From a virus: a stretch of DNA of 51,057 nt. Below the pieces are notes generated by a model. That model worked only from the letters and a program-made list of their open reading frames with translations, did no database searches and was not told the DNA's origin. The stretch is from positions 1 to 51,057 of the IMG/VR virus record IMGVR_UViG_3300021960_010990. One strand, given 5' to 3'. This document shows positions 37,946 through 47,123 of the stretch, piece after piece (position 1 is the first letter of the stretch; each line of letters starts with the position of its first letter). A program made the translations under genes and the position numbers.

Positions 37946-38985
37946 GCAACTTCCATTGATATTCTTTTGGCTTTGAACACCGATCCTGGTGTCTGGGCAG
38001 CTCCGTACAAAATCACAGATCCGCCTGATAGTCCACTTGTGAAAGTGATCAAATCATTGTTGCCTGTGTGCACCTTGGAGTATTCTGAATGATATGCTGA
38101 TGAGCCATCGTGAGTGACGATGATTTCACCCGCTTGGTATTCACCCGCACCGGAGTTTTCTATGGTATAGAAATATTTGGCAGCTCTGTACACTGATGCA
38201 CTGAACGAATCTACCTGTTCAACCGCTGAATCAACCTGTGAGTTAAGGATGATTTCTGACACAAGAAATTCTTGTATGGTGTTTCCGTCGATGGATCCTT
38301 CGTACTTGTTGGTCTCTGAGTTTAACCTCAATAAACCTTCATACACCACTGGTCTCTGTGCTGTGGTGCCCGCTGGCACTCTCATGCCCGCATTGGTTTG
38401 TGATGCCAGTGCAAATCCGAACGCTGTGGATGAATCAGTCACTGGTGCCACCAATATGTCGCCGTCCTGGATGTCACCTGTCTGAGCGTCCACGTTGAGT
38501 AGATCATTGATGTACTGGACTGTGTTGTCGTCCACGTATCCTTTGGTCGCTCCATCGGTTGGTTCTGTCGGAGTTCCGATTTCTTGCAGTCTTGCACCGT
38601 TGAACGTCAACCCTGTTGAGTCTGCCACTATGCCACCGTTTGATATCGTGACTCCAGCCGCACTGAAGTCTCCACTCACCCTGACGTCTGTGTTGATGTC
38701 GATGCCTGTGGAATCCAATTGGCCTATGGTGTTTACCTGTAGTATCGTGGTCACTGAAAGAGTGTCTGGCACTACAACCACACCTGTCGTGGAGTCTACG
38801 ATCAAATTACCGGAAACTGTTGTGATGGTGTTGTCTGTGGCCGCACCTACTGTTACGTTACCTAATTGGGAACCTTCTGATGCCACAGTACCTGTGAATG
38901 TGGCTGTTCCCCCCGAAACGGTGATGACGTTGGCTACATCGCCGATGTCAAGACCATTCTTTATTCTGAAGTTTTTTGCTGTCAT
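37942..38985 (-). CDS. Tail fibre-like protein (347 aa)
   Basis: Starts TAKNFRIKNGLDIGDVANVI after M, a leader found in fibre proteins of T4-like marine phages. Beta repeats (VTVSGGTATFTGTV; GNVTVGAATDNTITTVSGNL) are followed by ARLQEIGTPTEPTDGATKGY, the VATKGYVD-type motif of phage fibres. The MRVPAGTTAQRPVVYEGLLR module is shared with the 2252-aa protein. The C-terminal DSAVEQVDSFSASVYRAAKY block is the same domain as in two other fibre genes here. A GGGGAT site precedes the start, in a 35-base leader region. Confidence 0.75.
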   Translation of the reverse strand: MTAKNFRIKNGLDIGDVANVITVSGGTATFTGTVASEGSQLGNVTVGAATDNTITTVSGNLIVDSTTGVVVVPDTLSVTTILQVNTIGQLDSTGIDINTDVRVSGDFSAAGVTISNGGIVADSTGLTFNGARLQEIGTPTEPTDGATKGYVDDNTVQYINDLLNVDAQTGDIQDGDILVAPVTDSSTAFGFALASQTNAGMRVPAGTTAQRPVVYEGLLRLNSETNKYEGSIDGNTIQEFLVSEIILNSQVDSAVEQVDSFSASVYRAAKYFYTIENSGAGEYQAGEIIVTHDGSSAYHSEYSKVHTGNNDLITFTSGLSGGSVILYGAAQTPGSVFKAKRISMEVA

Positions 38986-39020
38986 GGTTCACTATCCCCT
39001 TTTGACTTGTTAATTACTTC

Positions 39021-39026
39021 TATTTA
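39021..39026 (-). promoter_or_regulatory. T4-type late promoter core (347-aa gene)
   Basis: TAAATA with 35 bases to the ATG at 38985. The leader contains an AGGGG-type ribosome-binding site. Confidence 0.6.
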
Positions 39027-39031
39027 TTGGA

Positions 39032-42000
39032 TTACTGCACTTCTAAGTGTACACGCTTTAACTTGATCTTTGAGTTGGGTGCTTGTGCAGAACCTCTCAG
39101 TCTAAAGTTGCTGGCGTTGATGTCCACTGAGAACGTGATCAAGTCGTTGTTGCCGGTGCGAGTGATACCAAACTCAGTGATTTGAGCGTTGGAACCATCG
39201 TGTAGCACATGGAGTTGTCCAGTTTGGTACTCTGATGTGTCATCGTTTTCTATCACATAGTGATAGTGTGCAGCTCTGTATGTTGTGACTGCCCATGTGT
39301 CGATGTCTTCTACTGCGGAATCAACATCCGAATTTGTGATAGTTGTGAATCCAGCACCGCCACCAGCTCCGCCTGCGCCACCGTCGAAGCCTTGGATAAC
39401 CACGATCCTTGCTCCTGAGTGTACAGCAGAATCGAATGTGATCGCTGTGGGTGATATGGTGTAGTTCTGAGTTGGTTCTTGTAGTATGTTGTCGATGTAA
39501 ACGATCAGTCCAAGTGCGCCGTTGTTGCCATTGCCCGCAGTCGGATCTGAAATATTAGAGAAGTTGTAAGTTGCTCCGCCGTCACCTGTGAACACATCTT
39601 TGGTGAGTGTTTCTGCACTGCCCGCCATCGCAAATGAGTTCCATGTTGAACCATCTGTCGAACCTTCGTACAATCCTGTCTCTGTGTTGTATCTGATAAC
39701 ACCTGAGTAGATCGGAGGTCTTTGAGCAGTTGTGCCCGCTGGTAATCTCATACCAGTCACCATCTGTGATGATACTGTGAACACGTTGGATGAATCATCG
39801 TTTACAACAAGGATGTCGCCATCTTGTTTGGAAGCTGAATCAACATCGCCGATGTCATTCAATGAAGCCACTGATGAAGCAGAAATTTGTGTGTCAACGT
39901 ATGCTTTGATACTCTGCTGTGTAGCAAGAGCAGTTGCTGAATCAGATGACATTGTGTCTTCATCAAGTATAGCATTTACAGAAATACCATTTGAAATTGT
40001 AAAGTTTGTGCCAACATCCAATGCACCATCCACATTTAATCCATCATTGATCACAACTGCTGTTGAATTTGATGATGAAATTATATTTGTTACGATCGAT
40101 AATGTTGTCAGTTGGTCGATGCCATCTAAGTTGATGTTATTGAATCCAATCGTGCCATCTGTATCTGTGATTTGACCATCTGTGATTGATAATGTACCAA
40201 CATCAAATTGATTTGCTGTGATAGTACCACCAGTTGCTGTGATATTACCTGTGGTGTCTAAGTTTTCGTCACCAAAGTCAATGGTGCCTGATGTTGATGT
40301 AATAGAACCGTCACCGATTGATACATCGCCAAATGATGAACCAGAACCTGCTGATACCGTGCCACCATTTACAACAATGTTGCCAGATGACTGTATGGTC
40401 GAAGTCTGTAGAGGTGATGTGATCGATACAGCAGTTGAATCTTTTGCGCCAATTTGATTGACTGTGATGTTGTCATTCAATGCCGCTGTTACGCCATTGC
40501 CTGCCACTGTGAGTGTGATCGAATCACCTGATCTAAATTCTAAATCTTGATCACCTGCTAAATTTACTGAACCTGCGTTGGAAGCTGAGTCACCTAATGT
40601 TATAGTTCCGCCTGCGTTGGCAGCCACATAATCGATAACAGCCGCAACAGTTGGAATTGATGTGTCGTTGTCTGATGAAGCAAGTCCTTCGCCCTCGGTC
40701 ACTATAGCTGTGCCGGCAAAGTCTGCCACTTCCAAGTTGGTGATAGAGTTGCCTGTGCCATTTGCGTCGAATGTTTTGTTAGTAAATGTTAAAGTGTCAG
40801 AAGCAATGTTGGCATCTTGAGCATCAACATATGCTTTTATGCTCTGTTGTGTGGCAAGTGCTGTTGCTGAATCTGATCCAAATGCATCTTCGTCCAATAT
40901 GGATGATACAACCACTGACTCCGAACCAAATACTAAACCACCAATGTTGACAGTTGCGTAGGATGAGTCAGTTACTGATGTAGCTGTGCCTACAGATGTT
41001 GTTAAAACTGCTTTCCATCTGTCATCACCCTCATTCCAATACCAAGCCGCATTGTTGCCTGCAGATCCACGTTCTACTAATATACCTGAATCCACATCTG
41101 CTCCACCTGAATTTGTTTCAGAAAGGATTATTAATGGATCTGACACAGTGATGTTGGTCGAATTTACAGAAGTTGTTGTGCCTGACACAGTCAAGTTGTC
41201 AACTTGTATGTTGCCCGCTGTGATTGTGCCCGATGTGGTTAAGTTCTCATCGTTGAAACTGATTGTGCCGGATGAATCTGTGATCGAACCATCAGCAAGT
41301 GTCAAGTTGCCTACAGTTGATCCTGTGGCAGCTGAGAATGTGCCTGACATGGTGACATTGCCAACCAATGTAGAAGCACCTGACACTTGTAGTGTGCCAT
41401 CAATTTGAGTAGCACTGGTGATTGATACAGCTGATGAATCCTTAGCACCAATTTGATTGACTGTGATGTTGTCATTCAAGTTGAATGTTACACCTGTGCC
41501 AGCCACAGTTGGAGTGATAGAATCGCCTGTTCTGAATTCTAAGTCATTTGTGCCAACAGCCACTGTGCCTGTGTTGGAAGCGGAATCTGAAAAACTAAGA
41601 TTTGTGATGGATGATGTCTGTGAATCAACATATGATTTTGTAGCAACATCTGATGCTTGAGTCGGATCTGCAACATCTGTGAGTTGCATCTGACCAAAAT
41701 TTAATTGTGTAGAATCTGTTGAAGTTATCACATTGCCAGCGATTTGTACAGAACCAATTGTTGCTGAACCGTTTACATCAACATTGCCTGATGTTTGAAT
41801 TGATGTTGCTTGTAATGGTGATGTGATTGAAACTGCTGTGGAGTCTTTTGCACCGATTTGATTGACTGTGATGTTGTCATCTAAATTTAGAGTGAGTGTG
41901 TCTGCTGACACAGTTGAATTTAATGAATCACCGCCGGCGATCTTGAATGTTTCGCCCAATGATACCGCTGTGCCTGTGGAATCATCACCTACCAGTGTGA

Positions 42001-45000
42001 TGGTTGATGTTGCCAACTTGGCGTTGGTGATGCCAGCGTCTTTGACTCTGAGTGTGTCTGCATTGATTTCAATTGTGGAATCGTCAACATTCACAGACAG
42101 TTCGTTGCCTGATTTGGCTAAACCAGCGCCTGCTACAATTTGACCAGCACCAGAGAATTGAACAAATATAAAGTTGTCTGAACCAATTGTGGTAACAGTT
42201 TCTGTTTGAACAAAACCAGCGTCACCGAATAGTGTGCCTTCTTGGACGAACATGAAGTCACCACCAGCTGCTTCTGCTGGAGTGTCCATGTCTGTGGCAC
42301 GAGTTAATACAGTGCCGCCTGTGGCCCAAGTGTAAACACCGTTGTGTGCTTGGTTGGATTCGTCTTTGACTATGATTCTGTCACCGTTCTGTAGTGTGTA
42401 ACCATCCAGTGTGGTCAGTGCTGTGGACAGTGTGAGTGTGGCTCCAACACCTGATGAGCCGTTGTCATAAGTGACTGTGTCTGATGTTAGAGTTGTTAAT
42501 GAATCTGTGGTGGCTGCTTTGGCAGGAGCATGAACATGAAGTCCTTCTGCCACCGCATCAACATATGCCTTGATCGACTGTTGAGTTGCTAAAGCAGTTG
42601 CTGAGTCTGAAGCAAAGTTATCTTCGTCTAAAATTTGTGTGACTGTGACACCCTCGTTGAATCCGAAATTACCGTTTACTTGTAGTCCGTCATTAACTGT
42701 GACTGCTGTGGAATCATCTGATTCAATGGTGTTTACTTTGACAGTTTGGAAATCACCTGTTGTGGCAGTCAATGAGTTGATGCCTGCTATGTTAGATGAG
42801 CCGTCTAATACCAGTGCTTTGTTGGCAGCTGCTGTGCCGTCTGTGATGCCATCTAATTTTTCCAAATCAGTTTCGTTTAGATCAGCGCCACCAATTATGA
42901 ATGAAGTGCCTGCTGTGATCGAACCTGATGATGAAACATTACCAACCAGTGTAGAAGCACCTGACACTTGTAGTGTGCCATCAATTTGAGTAGCACTTGT
43001 GATTGATACAGCTGATGAATCTTTTGCGCCAATTTGATTGACTGTGATGTTGTCATTAAGTGCGGCAGTCACACCGTTTCCTGCCACTGTGAGTGTGATT
43101 GAATCACCCGATCTTAGTTCTAATGCTTGATCACCTGATAGGCTCACTGCACCTGCGTTGGAAGCCGAATCTCCTAAGTTTAGCGTGCCACCTGCGTTGG
43201 CAGACACATAATCTATGACAGCCGCTGTGGTCGGAATTGATGTGTCATTGTCTGATGAAGCAAGTCCTTCCCCCTCAGTTACTATAGCTGTGCCAGCAAA
43301 ATCCGCCACTTCCAAGTTGCTGATTGAATTACCTGTGCCATTTGCATCAAATGTTTTGTTTGTGAATACCAGTGAATCAGAAGCGATGTTGGCATCTTGA
43401 GCATCAACATATGCTTTGATCGATTGCTGTGTGGCAAGTGCTGTTGCTGAATCTGATCCAAACGCATCTTCGTCTAATATGGATGATACAACCACTGACT
43501 CCGAACCAAATACTAAACCACCTGCGTTGATAGTCGCGTATGCGTCGTCTGATATGTTAGTTGCTGAACCTGTAGAAGTAGACAGCACTGCTTTGAATCT
43601 GTCATCTCCTTCGTTCCAATAAAATACTGCGTTGTTGCCTGCCGAACCACGTTCGATCATGATACCTGAATCCACATCGGCACCACCCGAATTTGTTTCA
43701 GATAGGATCAACAGTGGATCTGACACAGTGATGTTGGTCGAATTTACAGAAGTTGTAGTTCCTGACACAGTCAAGTTATCAACTTGTATGTTGCCCGCTG
43801 TGATAGTTCCTGTTGTGGTTAAGTTCTCATCGTTGAAACTGATTGTTCCAGATGAATCTGTGATTGAACCGTCTGCTAAAGTTAAATTGCCTACTGATGA
43901 TCCTGTGGCAGCTGAGAATGTGCCTGACATGGTGACATTGCCAACCAGTGCAGATGTGCCTGAAACTTGTAAGGTGCCATCCACTTGTGTGTTGGATGTG
44001 ATTGATACAGCTGATGAATCTTTTGCACCGATCTGATTGACTGCGATGTTGTCATTTAGGGCAGTGGTTACTCCATTGCCTGCCACTGTCATTGTGATGG
44101 AATCACCCGATCTGAATTCTAAATCTTGACCACTATTAATATTAACTGAGCCTGCGTTGGAAGCTGAGTCACCCAATGTGATTGTACCGCCTGCCACTGC
44201 ATCAACATATGCCTTGATTGACTGTTGTGTGGCAAGAGCATTGGCAGAATTGGATGCCATGTTGTCTTCGTCGAGTATTGCTGTGATGCCCTGTCCGTTG
44301 GCTATAGTGAATGTGCCACCCACGTCCAATGAACCGTCGACGCCTAATCCGTCATCTATTCTCACAGAAGTTGAATCGCCTGAAGCGATCACATTCACCA
44401 ATAGTGTGCCGTTCGGTATTGAAATACCTCCCGATACAGTTGTGGTTAATGCCGGACCAGCCACGCCACCATGATACAGTTCTGTGGCTCCGCCATGGCC
44501 ACCTGTGATGAATGTCTGTGTGCCATCGTTGTTTTGGATTGAGAAATTTCTTGATCTTATATAAGTTTCACCTGATGTGGCAGACTTTGTGATGTAAGCA
44601 TCGGTGCCATCGAAGTTAACTATGAAATCTGAAGTTGAATCGCCTGAACCGATTGTGATAGAAGCATTGGCAGTCATGTCAATGTTACCGCTCAGGTTGA
44701 TGTCATTGGCGTTCACATCTCCTGTGGTTGTCAGTATTTCATTGCCAAAATTGATCGTGCCTGAAGCAGATGTGATTGAACCACTTGCTAAAGTAATATC
44801 ATTAGCAATAGTTGTGTTGCCAACTAAAGATGAAGTACCAGCCACCTGGAGTGTTGAATCTAATTGAGTTGGTGATTGAATTGAAACTGCTGACGAATCT
44901 TTGGCAGCGATCTCATCCACTGTGATTCTGTCATTGAGAGCAGATGTAACTGTGTTGCCCGACACACTCAATGTCATGGAGTTGCCGGATTTGAATTTTA

Positions 45001-45790
45001 AATTTTCACCCGAGTTAAGATTGACTGATGCAGAGTTGGAAGCATCGTCACCCAATGTTAGTGTGTTTGCGGAACCAACCTGTGAGTCAACATACCCTTT
45101 GGTTGCCACATCTGATGCTCCACTCGGAGTGCCCACACCTGAAAGTGTGTTGCCACCGAATGATATCACAGTCGAATCTAAACCTGTGATCACTGTGCCA
45201 TCAATTTGGATGCCTTCTACAATAACTTTACCTGTGCCTGAAGGTTGCAGTGAAATGTCTGCGTTGGAAGCTGATGTGATCACATTGCCTGCGATCTGGA
45301 TATTTTCTAATGTAAGGTTGTTGGCGTCTAAAACATTTGTGTCAGCGATTCTAAATGCTTTGCCTGATGCTACATTTAGGTGTTCTGAAAAATCCCAAGA
45401 GTCATTGGCATTGCTCCAAAGGATGGTGTGATCCGTGTCACCTTTAAGGATGATACCACCGCCATCTGCTGCCGCATCTGAGGGTGCTTGTCCTGACAGT
45501 GAGTGAGCAAGTTCGATGTTTTTATCATCCACGGTTAAATTGGTTGTGTTGATTGTTGTGGTAGAACCGTTGACAGTCAAGTTTCCTGTGACTGTGAGGT
45601 CTGTACCAATTAAAGCAGAACCAGCTGTTTCGAACTGTACTGTAGGTGAAGCAACACCAATACCAATTCTGTCATTGGTAGCGTCAACTACGAGTAGGTT
45701 GGATTCTCCGCTGGTTGCTATTTTTAAATCTGTGGTGTCGCGGTTGAGCGTAGAGCTCAACATTTGTCCGGTTATTCTTCCTATTGCCAT
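39032..45790 (-). CDS. Giant repetitive tail fibre/appendage protein (2252 aa)
   Basis: The largest gene in the window. N-terminus MAIGRITGQMLSSTLNRDTT, then NDRIGIGVASPTVQFETAGS. The body is made of cassettes: DNLTVSGTTT...SETNSGGADVDSGIMIERGS (two copies), SATALATQQSIKAYVD (about five copies), NDNITVNQIGAKDSSAVSIT (several) and FAGTAIVTEGEGLASSDNDT (two). A distinct central domain with TLDGYTLQNGDRIIVKDESN and THNGVYTW-like sequence (about 42.1-42.5 kb) is common in phage fibres. The C-terminal DSAVEDIDTWAVTTYRAAHY block matches the 480- and 347-aa genes. It probably forms a long trimeric fibre for host binding. Confidence 0.85.
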   Translation of the reverse strand: MAIGRITGQMLSSTLNRDTTDLKIATSGESNLLVVDATNDRIGIGVASPTVQFETAGSALIGTDLTVTGNLTVNGSTTTINTTNLTVDDKNIELAHSLSGQAPSDAAADGGGIILKGDTDHTILWSNANDSWDFSEHLNVASGKAFRIADTNVLDANNLTLENIQIAGNVITSASNADISLQPSGTGKVIVEGIQIDGTVITGLDSTVISFGGNTLSGVGTPSGASDVATKGYVDSQVGSANTLTLGDDASNSASVNLNSGENLKFKSGNSMTLSVSGNTVTSALNDRITVDEIAAKDSSAVSIQSPTQLDSTLQVAGTSSLVGNTTIANDITLASGSITSASGTINFGNEILTTTGDVNANDINLSGNIDMTANASITIGSGDSTSDFIVNFDGTDAYITKSATSGETYIRSRNFSIQNNDGTQTFITGGHGGATELYHGGVAGPALTTTVSGGISIPNGTLLVNVIASGDSTSVRIDDGLGVDGSLDVGGTFTIANGQGITAILDEDNMASNSANALATQQSIKAYVDAVAGGTITLGDSASNAGSVNINSGQDLEFRSGDSITMTVAGNGVTTALNDNIAVNQIGAKDSSAVSITSNTQVDGTLQVSGTSALVGNVTMSGTFSAATGSSVGNLTLADGSITDSSGTISFNDENLTTTGTITAGNIQVDNLTVSGTTTSVNSTNITVSDPLLILSETNSGGADVDSGIMIERGSAGNNAVFYWNEGDDRFKAVLSTSTGSATNISDDAYATINAGGLVFGSESVVVSSILDEDAFGSDSATALATQQSIKAYVDAQDANIASDSLVFTNKTFDANGTGNSISNLEVADFAGTAIVTEGEGLASSDNDTSIPTTAAVIDYVSANAGGTLNLGDSASNAGAVSLSGDQALELRSGDSITLTVAGNGVTAALNDNITVNQIGAKDSSAVSITSATQIDGTLQVSGASTLVGNVSSSGSITAGTSFIIGGADLNETDLEKLDGITDGTAAANKALVLDGSSNIAGINSLTATTGDFQTVKVNTIESDDSTAVTVNDGLQVNGNFGFNEGVTVTQILDEDNFASDSATALATQQSIKAYVDAVAEGLHVHAPAKAATTDSLTTLTSDTVTYDNGSSGVGATLTLSTALTTLDGYTLQNGDRIIVKDESNQAHNGVYTWATGGTVLTRATDMDTPAEAAGGDFMFVQEGTLFGDAGFVQTETVTTIGSDNFIFVQFSGAGQIVAGAGLAKSGNELSVNVDDSTIEINADTLRVKDAGITNAKLATSTITLVGDDSTGTAVSLGETFKIAGGDSLNSTVSADTLTLNLDDNITVNQIGAKDSTAVSITSPLQATSIQTSGNVDVNGSATIGSVQIAGNVITSTDSTQLNFGQMQLTDVADPTQASDVATKSYVDSQTSSITNLSFSDSASNTGTVAVGTNDLEFRTGDSITPTVAGTGVTFNLNDNITVNQIGAKDSSAVSITSATQIDGTLQVSGASTLVGNVTMSGTFSAATGSTVGNLTLADGSITDSSGTISFNDENLTTSGTITAGNIQVDNLTVSGTTTSVNSTNITVSDPLIILSETNSGGADVDSGILVERGSAGNNAAWYWNEGDDRWKAVLTTSVGTATSVTDSSYATVNIGGLVFGSESVVVSSILDEDAFGSDSATALATQQSIKAYVDAQDANIASDTLTFTNKTFDANGTGNSITNLEVADFAGTAIVTEGEGLASSDNDTSIPTVAAVIDYVAANAGGTITLGDSASNAGSVNLAGDQDLEFRSGDSITLTVAGNGVTAALNDNITVNQIGAKDSTAVSITSPLQTSTIQSSGNIVVNGGTVSAGSGSSFGDVSIGDGSITSTSGTIDFGDENLDTTGNITATGGTITANQFDVGTLSITDGQITDTDGTIGFNNINLDGIDQLTTLSIVTNIISSSNSTAVVINDGLNVDGALDVGTNFTISNGISVNAILDEDTMSSDSATALATQQSIKAYVDTQISASSVASLNDIGDVDSASKQDGDILVVNDDSSNVFTVSSQMVTGMRLPAGTTAQRPPIYSGVIRYNTETGLYEGSTDGSTWNSFAMAGSAETLTKDVFTGDGGATYNFSNISDPTAGNGNNGALGLIVYIDNILQEPTQNYTISPTAITFDSAVHSGARIVVIQGFDGGAGGAGGGAGFTTITNSDVDSAVEDIDTWAVTTYRAAHYHYVIENDDTSEYQTGQLHVLHDGSNAQITEFGITRTGNNDLITFSVDINASNFRLRGSAQAPNSKIKLKRVHLEVQ
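40440..41460. repeat. About 1-kb internal repeat of the giant fibre gene, copy 1
   Basis: The run from the NQIGAKDS motif through NDTSIPT, AIVTEGEGLASS, TFDANGTGNSI, QQSIKAYVDAQDANI and ETNSGGADVDSG to the next NQIGAKDS motif recurs at 43020-44040 in the same order. Copies are about 2.58 kb apart and differ mostly by synonymous changes. Confidence 0.8.
43020..44040. repeat. About 1-kb internal repeat of the giant fibre gene, copy 2
   Basis: Partner of 40440-41460, direct orientation. It includes fibre cassette A (about 43575-43840). Confidence 0.8.
44330..44640. repeat. Fibre cassette C, copy 2
   Basis: Partner of 35885-36190, encoding GTDAYITKSA...GGATELYHGG...VSGGISIPNGTLLVN...RIDDGLGVDG. 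Confidence 0.75.
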
Positions 45791-45828
45791 TTTGTATCAG
45801 TTTCCAACTTTAATAACTTTAATAATGA

Positions 45829-45836
45829 TATTTATA
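45829..45836 (-). promoter_or_regulatory. T4-type late promoter, full TATAAATA (giant fibre gene)
   Basis: TATAAATA on the reverse strand with 38 bases (36 or so to +1 removed) before the ATG at 45790. The leader is A/T-rich, with GGAAAC-like sequence and no strong ribosome-binding site. Confidence 0.72.
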
Positions 45837-45860
45837 TATGAGATGACAAATACTTTTAAC

Positions 45861-46187
45861 ATGGAACAAAATTTATTGTTATATGCTGTGAGAATTCCAC
45901 TGCCGGACACCCTGTGCAACAGGCCCTTAGAGGAGTGGAGTCGGCGTCCAGATCTCAATCTCATGCTCAAGGAAACCGTCGATCAGTTGGAGTCCGTGCT
46001 GTTTGATCTGTGTGAACAAAACTTTGTGGTGGCATCCGACGAAATTCAACAAAATTCCATTGAACTACACTTTGAAACACAAGAAGACAAGGCTCGTTTT
46101 CTTGATCAATGGCCTTATGATTATGAAAGGGTGAAACTGAAACGTCCCAAGTATTCGGTGAGTTGGTTAGATGGAGTCGAAGCCTAA
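45861..46187 (+). CDS. Small hypothetical protein among fibre genes (108 aa)
   Basis: MEQNLLLYAVRIPLPDTLCN and onwards, mixed alpha/beta (VDQLESVLFDLCEQNFVVAS; IQQNSIELHFETQEDKARFL). The long upstream open frame is antisense to the fibre gene, so the start is either 45861 or an in-frame ATG at 45843. It converges on the next fibre gene with a 21-base overlap. Not recognised. With the 116-aa gene, one of two small rightward genes placed between fibre genes. Confidence 0.65.
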   Translation: MEQNLLLYAVRIPLPDTLCNRPLEEWSRRPDLNLMLKETVDQLESVLFDLCEQNFVVASDEIQQNSIELHFETQEDKARFLDQWPYDYERVKLKRPKYSVSWLDGVEA

Positions 46188-47123
46188 CATCACCACTATC
46201 CTCGCACCTTGATGTGGTGCTTCTATGGAAGACCCGTCATCTCCACCCGTGAATGATAGAGTAGTGCCTGACAGCGTGTAGTTCTGATCCGGTTCCTGCA
46301 TCACGCCATCCACATACACTATGATGTTGTTTTCATCTGCCGGAGCAGTGGACAACACAAACTGAGTGGACGAACCGTCTCCTAAAAATTGTTCCTTGTT
46401 GATGACAGCAGAACCACCTCCCGCACCGGATGCCATTGAAAAAGAAGTGAATGTGGATCCATCCAGCGAACCTTCGAACAATCCTGTGTCTGTGTTGTAT
46501 CTGATGGTTCCAGCTTCCACAGTGGATCTATCTCCTGTGCCACCGGCCGGCAGTGTGATACCGTCTGTGGTGTCGATCTTTTTGATTTGGTTAACACCCT
46601 TGACGCCGGTGTACCTTCCTCCGGATATGTAGACTGACTTGCCTGTGAACGAAATGCCATTGGGTAGATTGGTGCCAATGAAGTGTAATGTGCCTGCTTG
46701 ATAGTCGAAAAACCATTCGTCGTTGTTGCCCGAACCTGTGGCGAAAACTTGATCACCACCCGTCGCTCCCGCGGCGTCTGATGAAGTGTGGATGTAAACT
46801 TTTACCTGATAGGTGGATCCTTTTTCCGGTGGTATCCAATCTGTCAAACCAGTCTTCCAGGTCCTGTTGGCGGTGGCAGTCAAATCCTGCGTACACTCTT
46901 GGGGATTGGATGTTGGATACACAGTGACGACACCTGATGATGATCCAGGCAGAACTCCCGGAATGTCATTGCCTTCCACCCAAACATTTTCACCTCTCAA
47001 TAAAAGTGGAGATGCGATGGCTTCGTTGGGGGCAAGTTTGTTGGCATTGGTGTCCGTCTTGGCCGCACCATATCCGATCTTCTTCCAAAGGTAGTCAACT
47101 TTTTTAGCGTCGGTGATTGCCAT
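46167..47123 (-). CDS. Tail fibre/adhesin-associated protein (318 aa)
   Basis: Begins MAITDAKKVDYLWKKIGYGA, a leader I recall from structural proteins of T4-like marine phages. The middle has ENVWVEGNDIPGVLPGSSSG and WFFDYQAGTLHFIGTNLPNG. The C-terminal part includes IRYNTDTGLFEGSLDGSTFT, followed by a QFVLSTAPADENNIIVYVDG then VMQEPDQNYTLSGTTLSFTG domain. That last domain also occurs, diverged, near the end of the 2252-aa protein. The start overlaps the stop of the upstream giant gene by one base (TAATG), so the two are probably translated together. Confidence 0.75.
   Translation of the reverse strand: MAITDAKKVDYLWKKIGYGAAKTDTNANKLAPNEAIASPLLLRGENVWVEGNDIPGVLPGSSSGVVTVYPTSNPQECTQDLTATANRTWKTGLTDWIPPEKGSTYQVKVYIHTSSDAAGATGGDQVFATGSGNNDEWFFDYQAGTLHFIGTNLPNGISFTGKSVYISGGRYTGVKGVNQIKKIDTTDGITLPAGGTGDRSTVEAGTIRYNTDTGLFEGSLDGSTFTSFSMASGAGGGSAVINKEQFLGDGSSTQFVLSTAPADENNIIVYVDGVMQEPDQNYTLSGTTLSFTGGDDGSSIEAPHQGARIVVMLGFDSI

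Noticed and set aside
39900-44230. Repeats in the fibre gene considered as a CRISPR array or a diversity-generating retroelement target
   Set aside because: Units are long, coding, in frame and without regular spacers. No reverse transcriptase or Cas gene is seen.
39732-45516. Many rightward open frames of 60-180 codons opposite the giant fibre gene
   Set aside because: They recur with the repeat cassettes and arise from codon bias of the fibre repeats on the other strand.
45516-45860. Long upstream extension of the 108-aa gene
   Set aside because: The extension is antisense to the start of the giant fibre gene. The first sensible starts are at 45843 or 45861.
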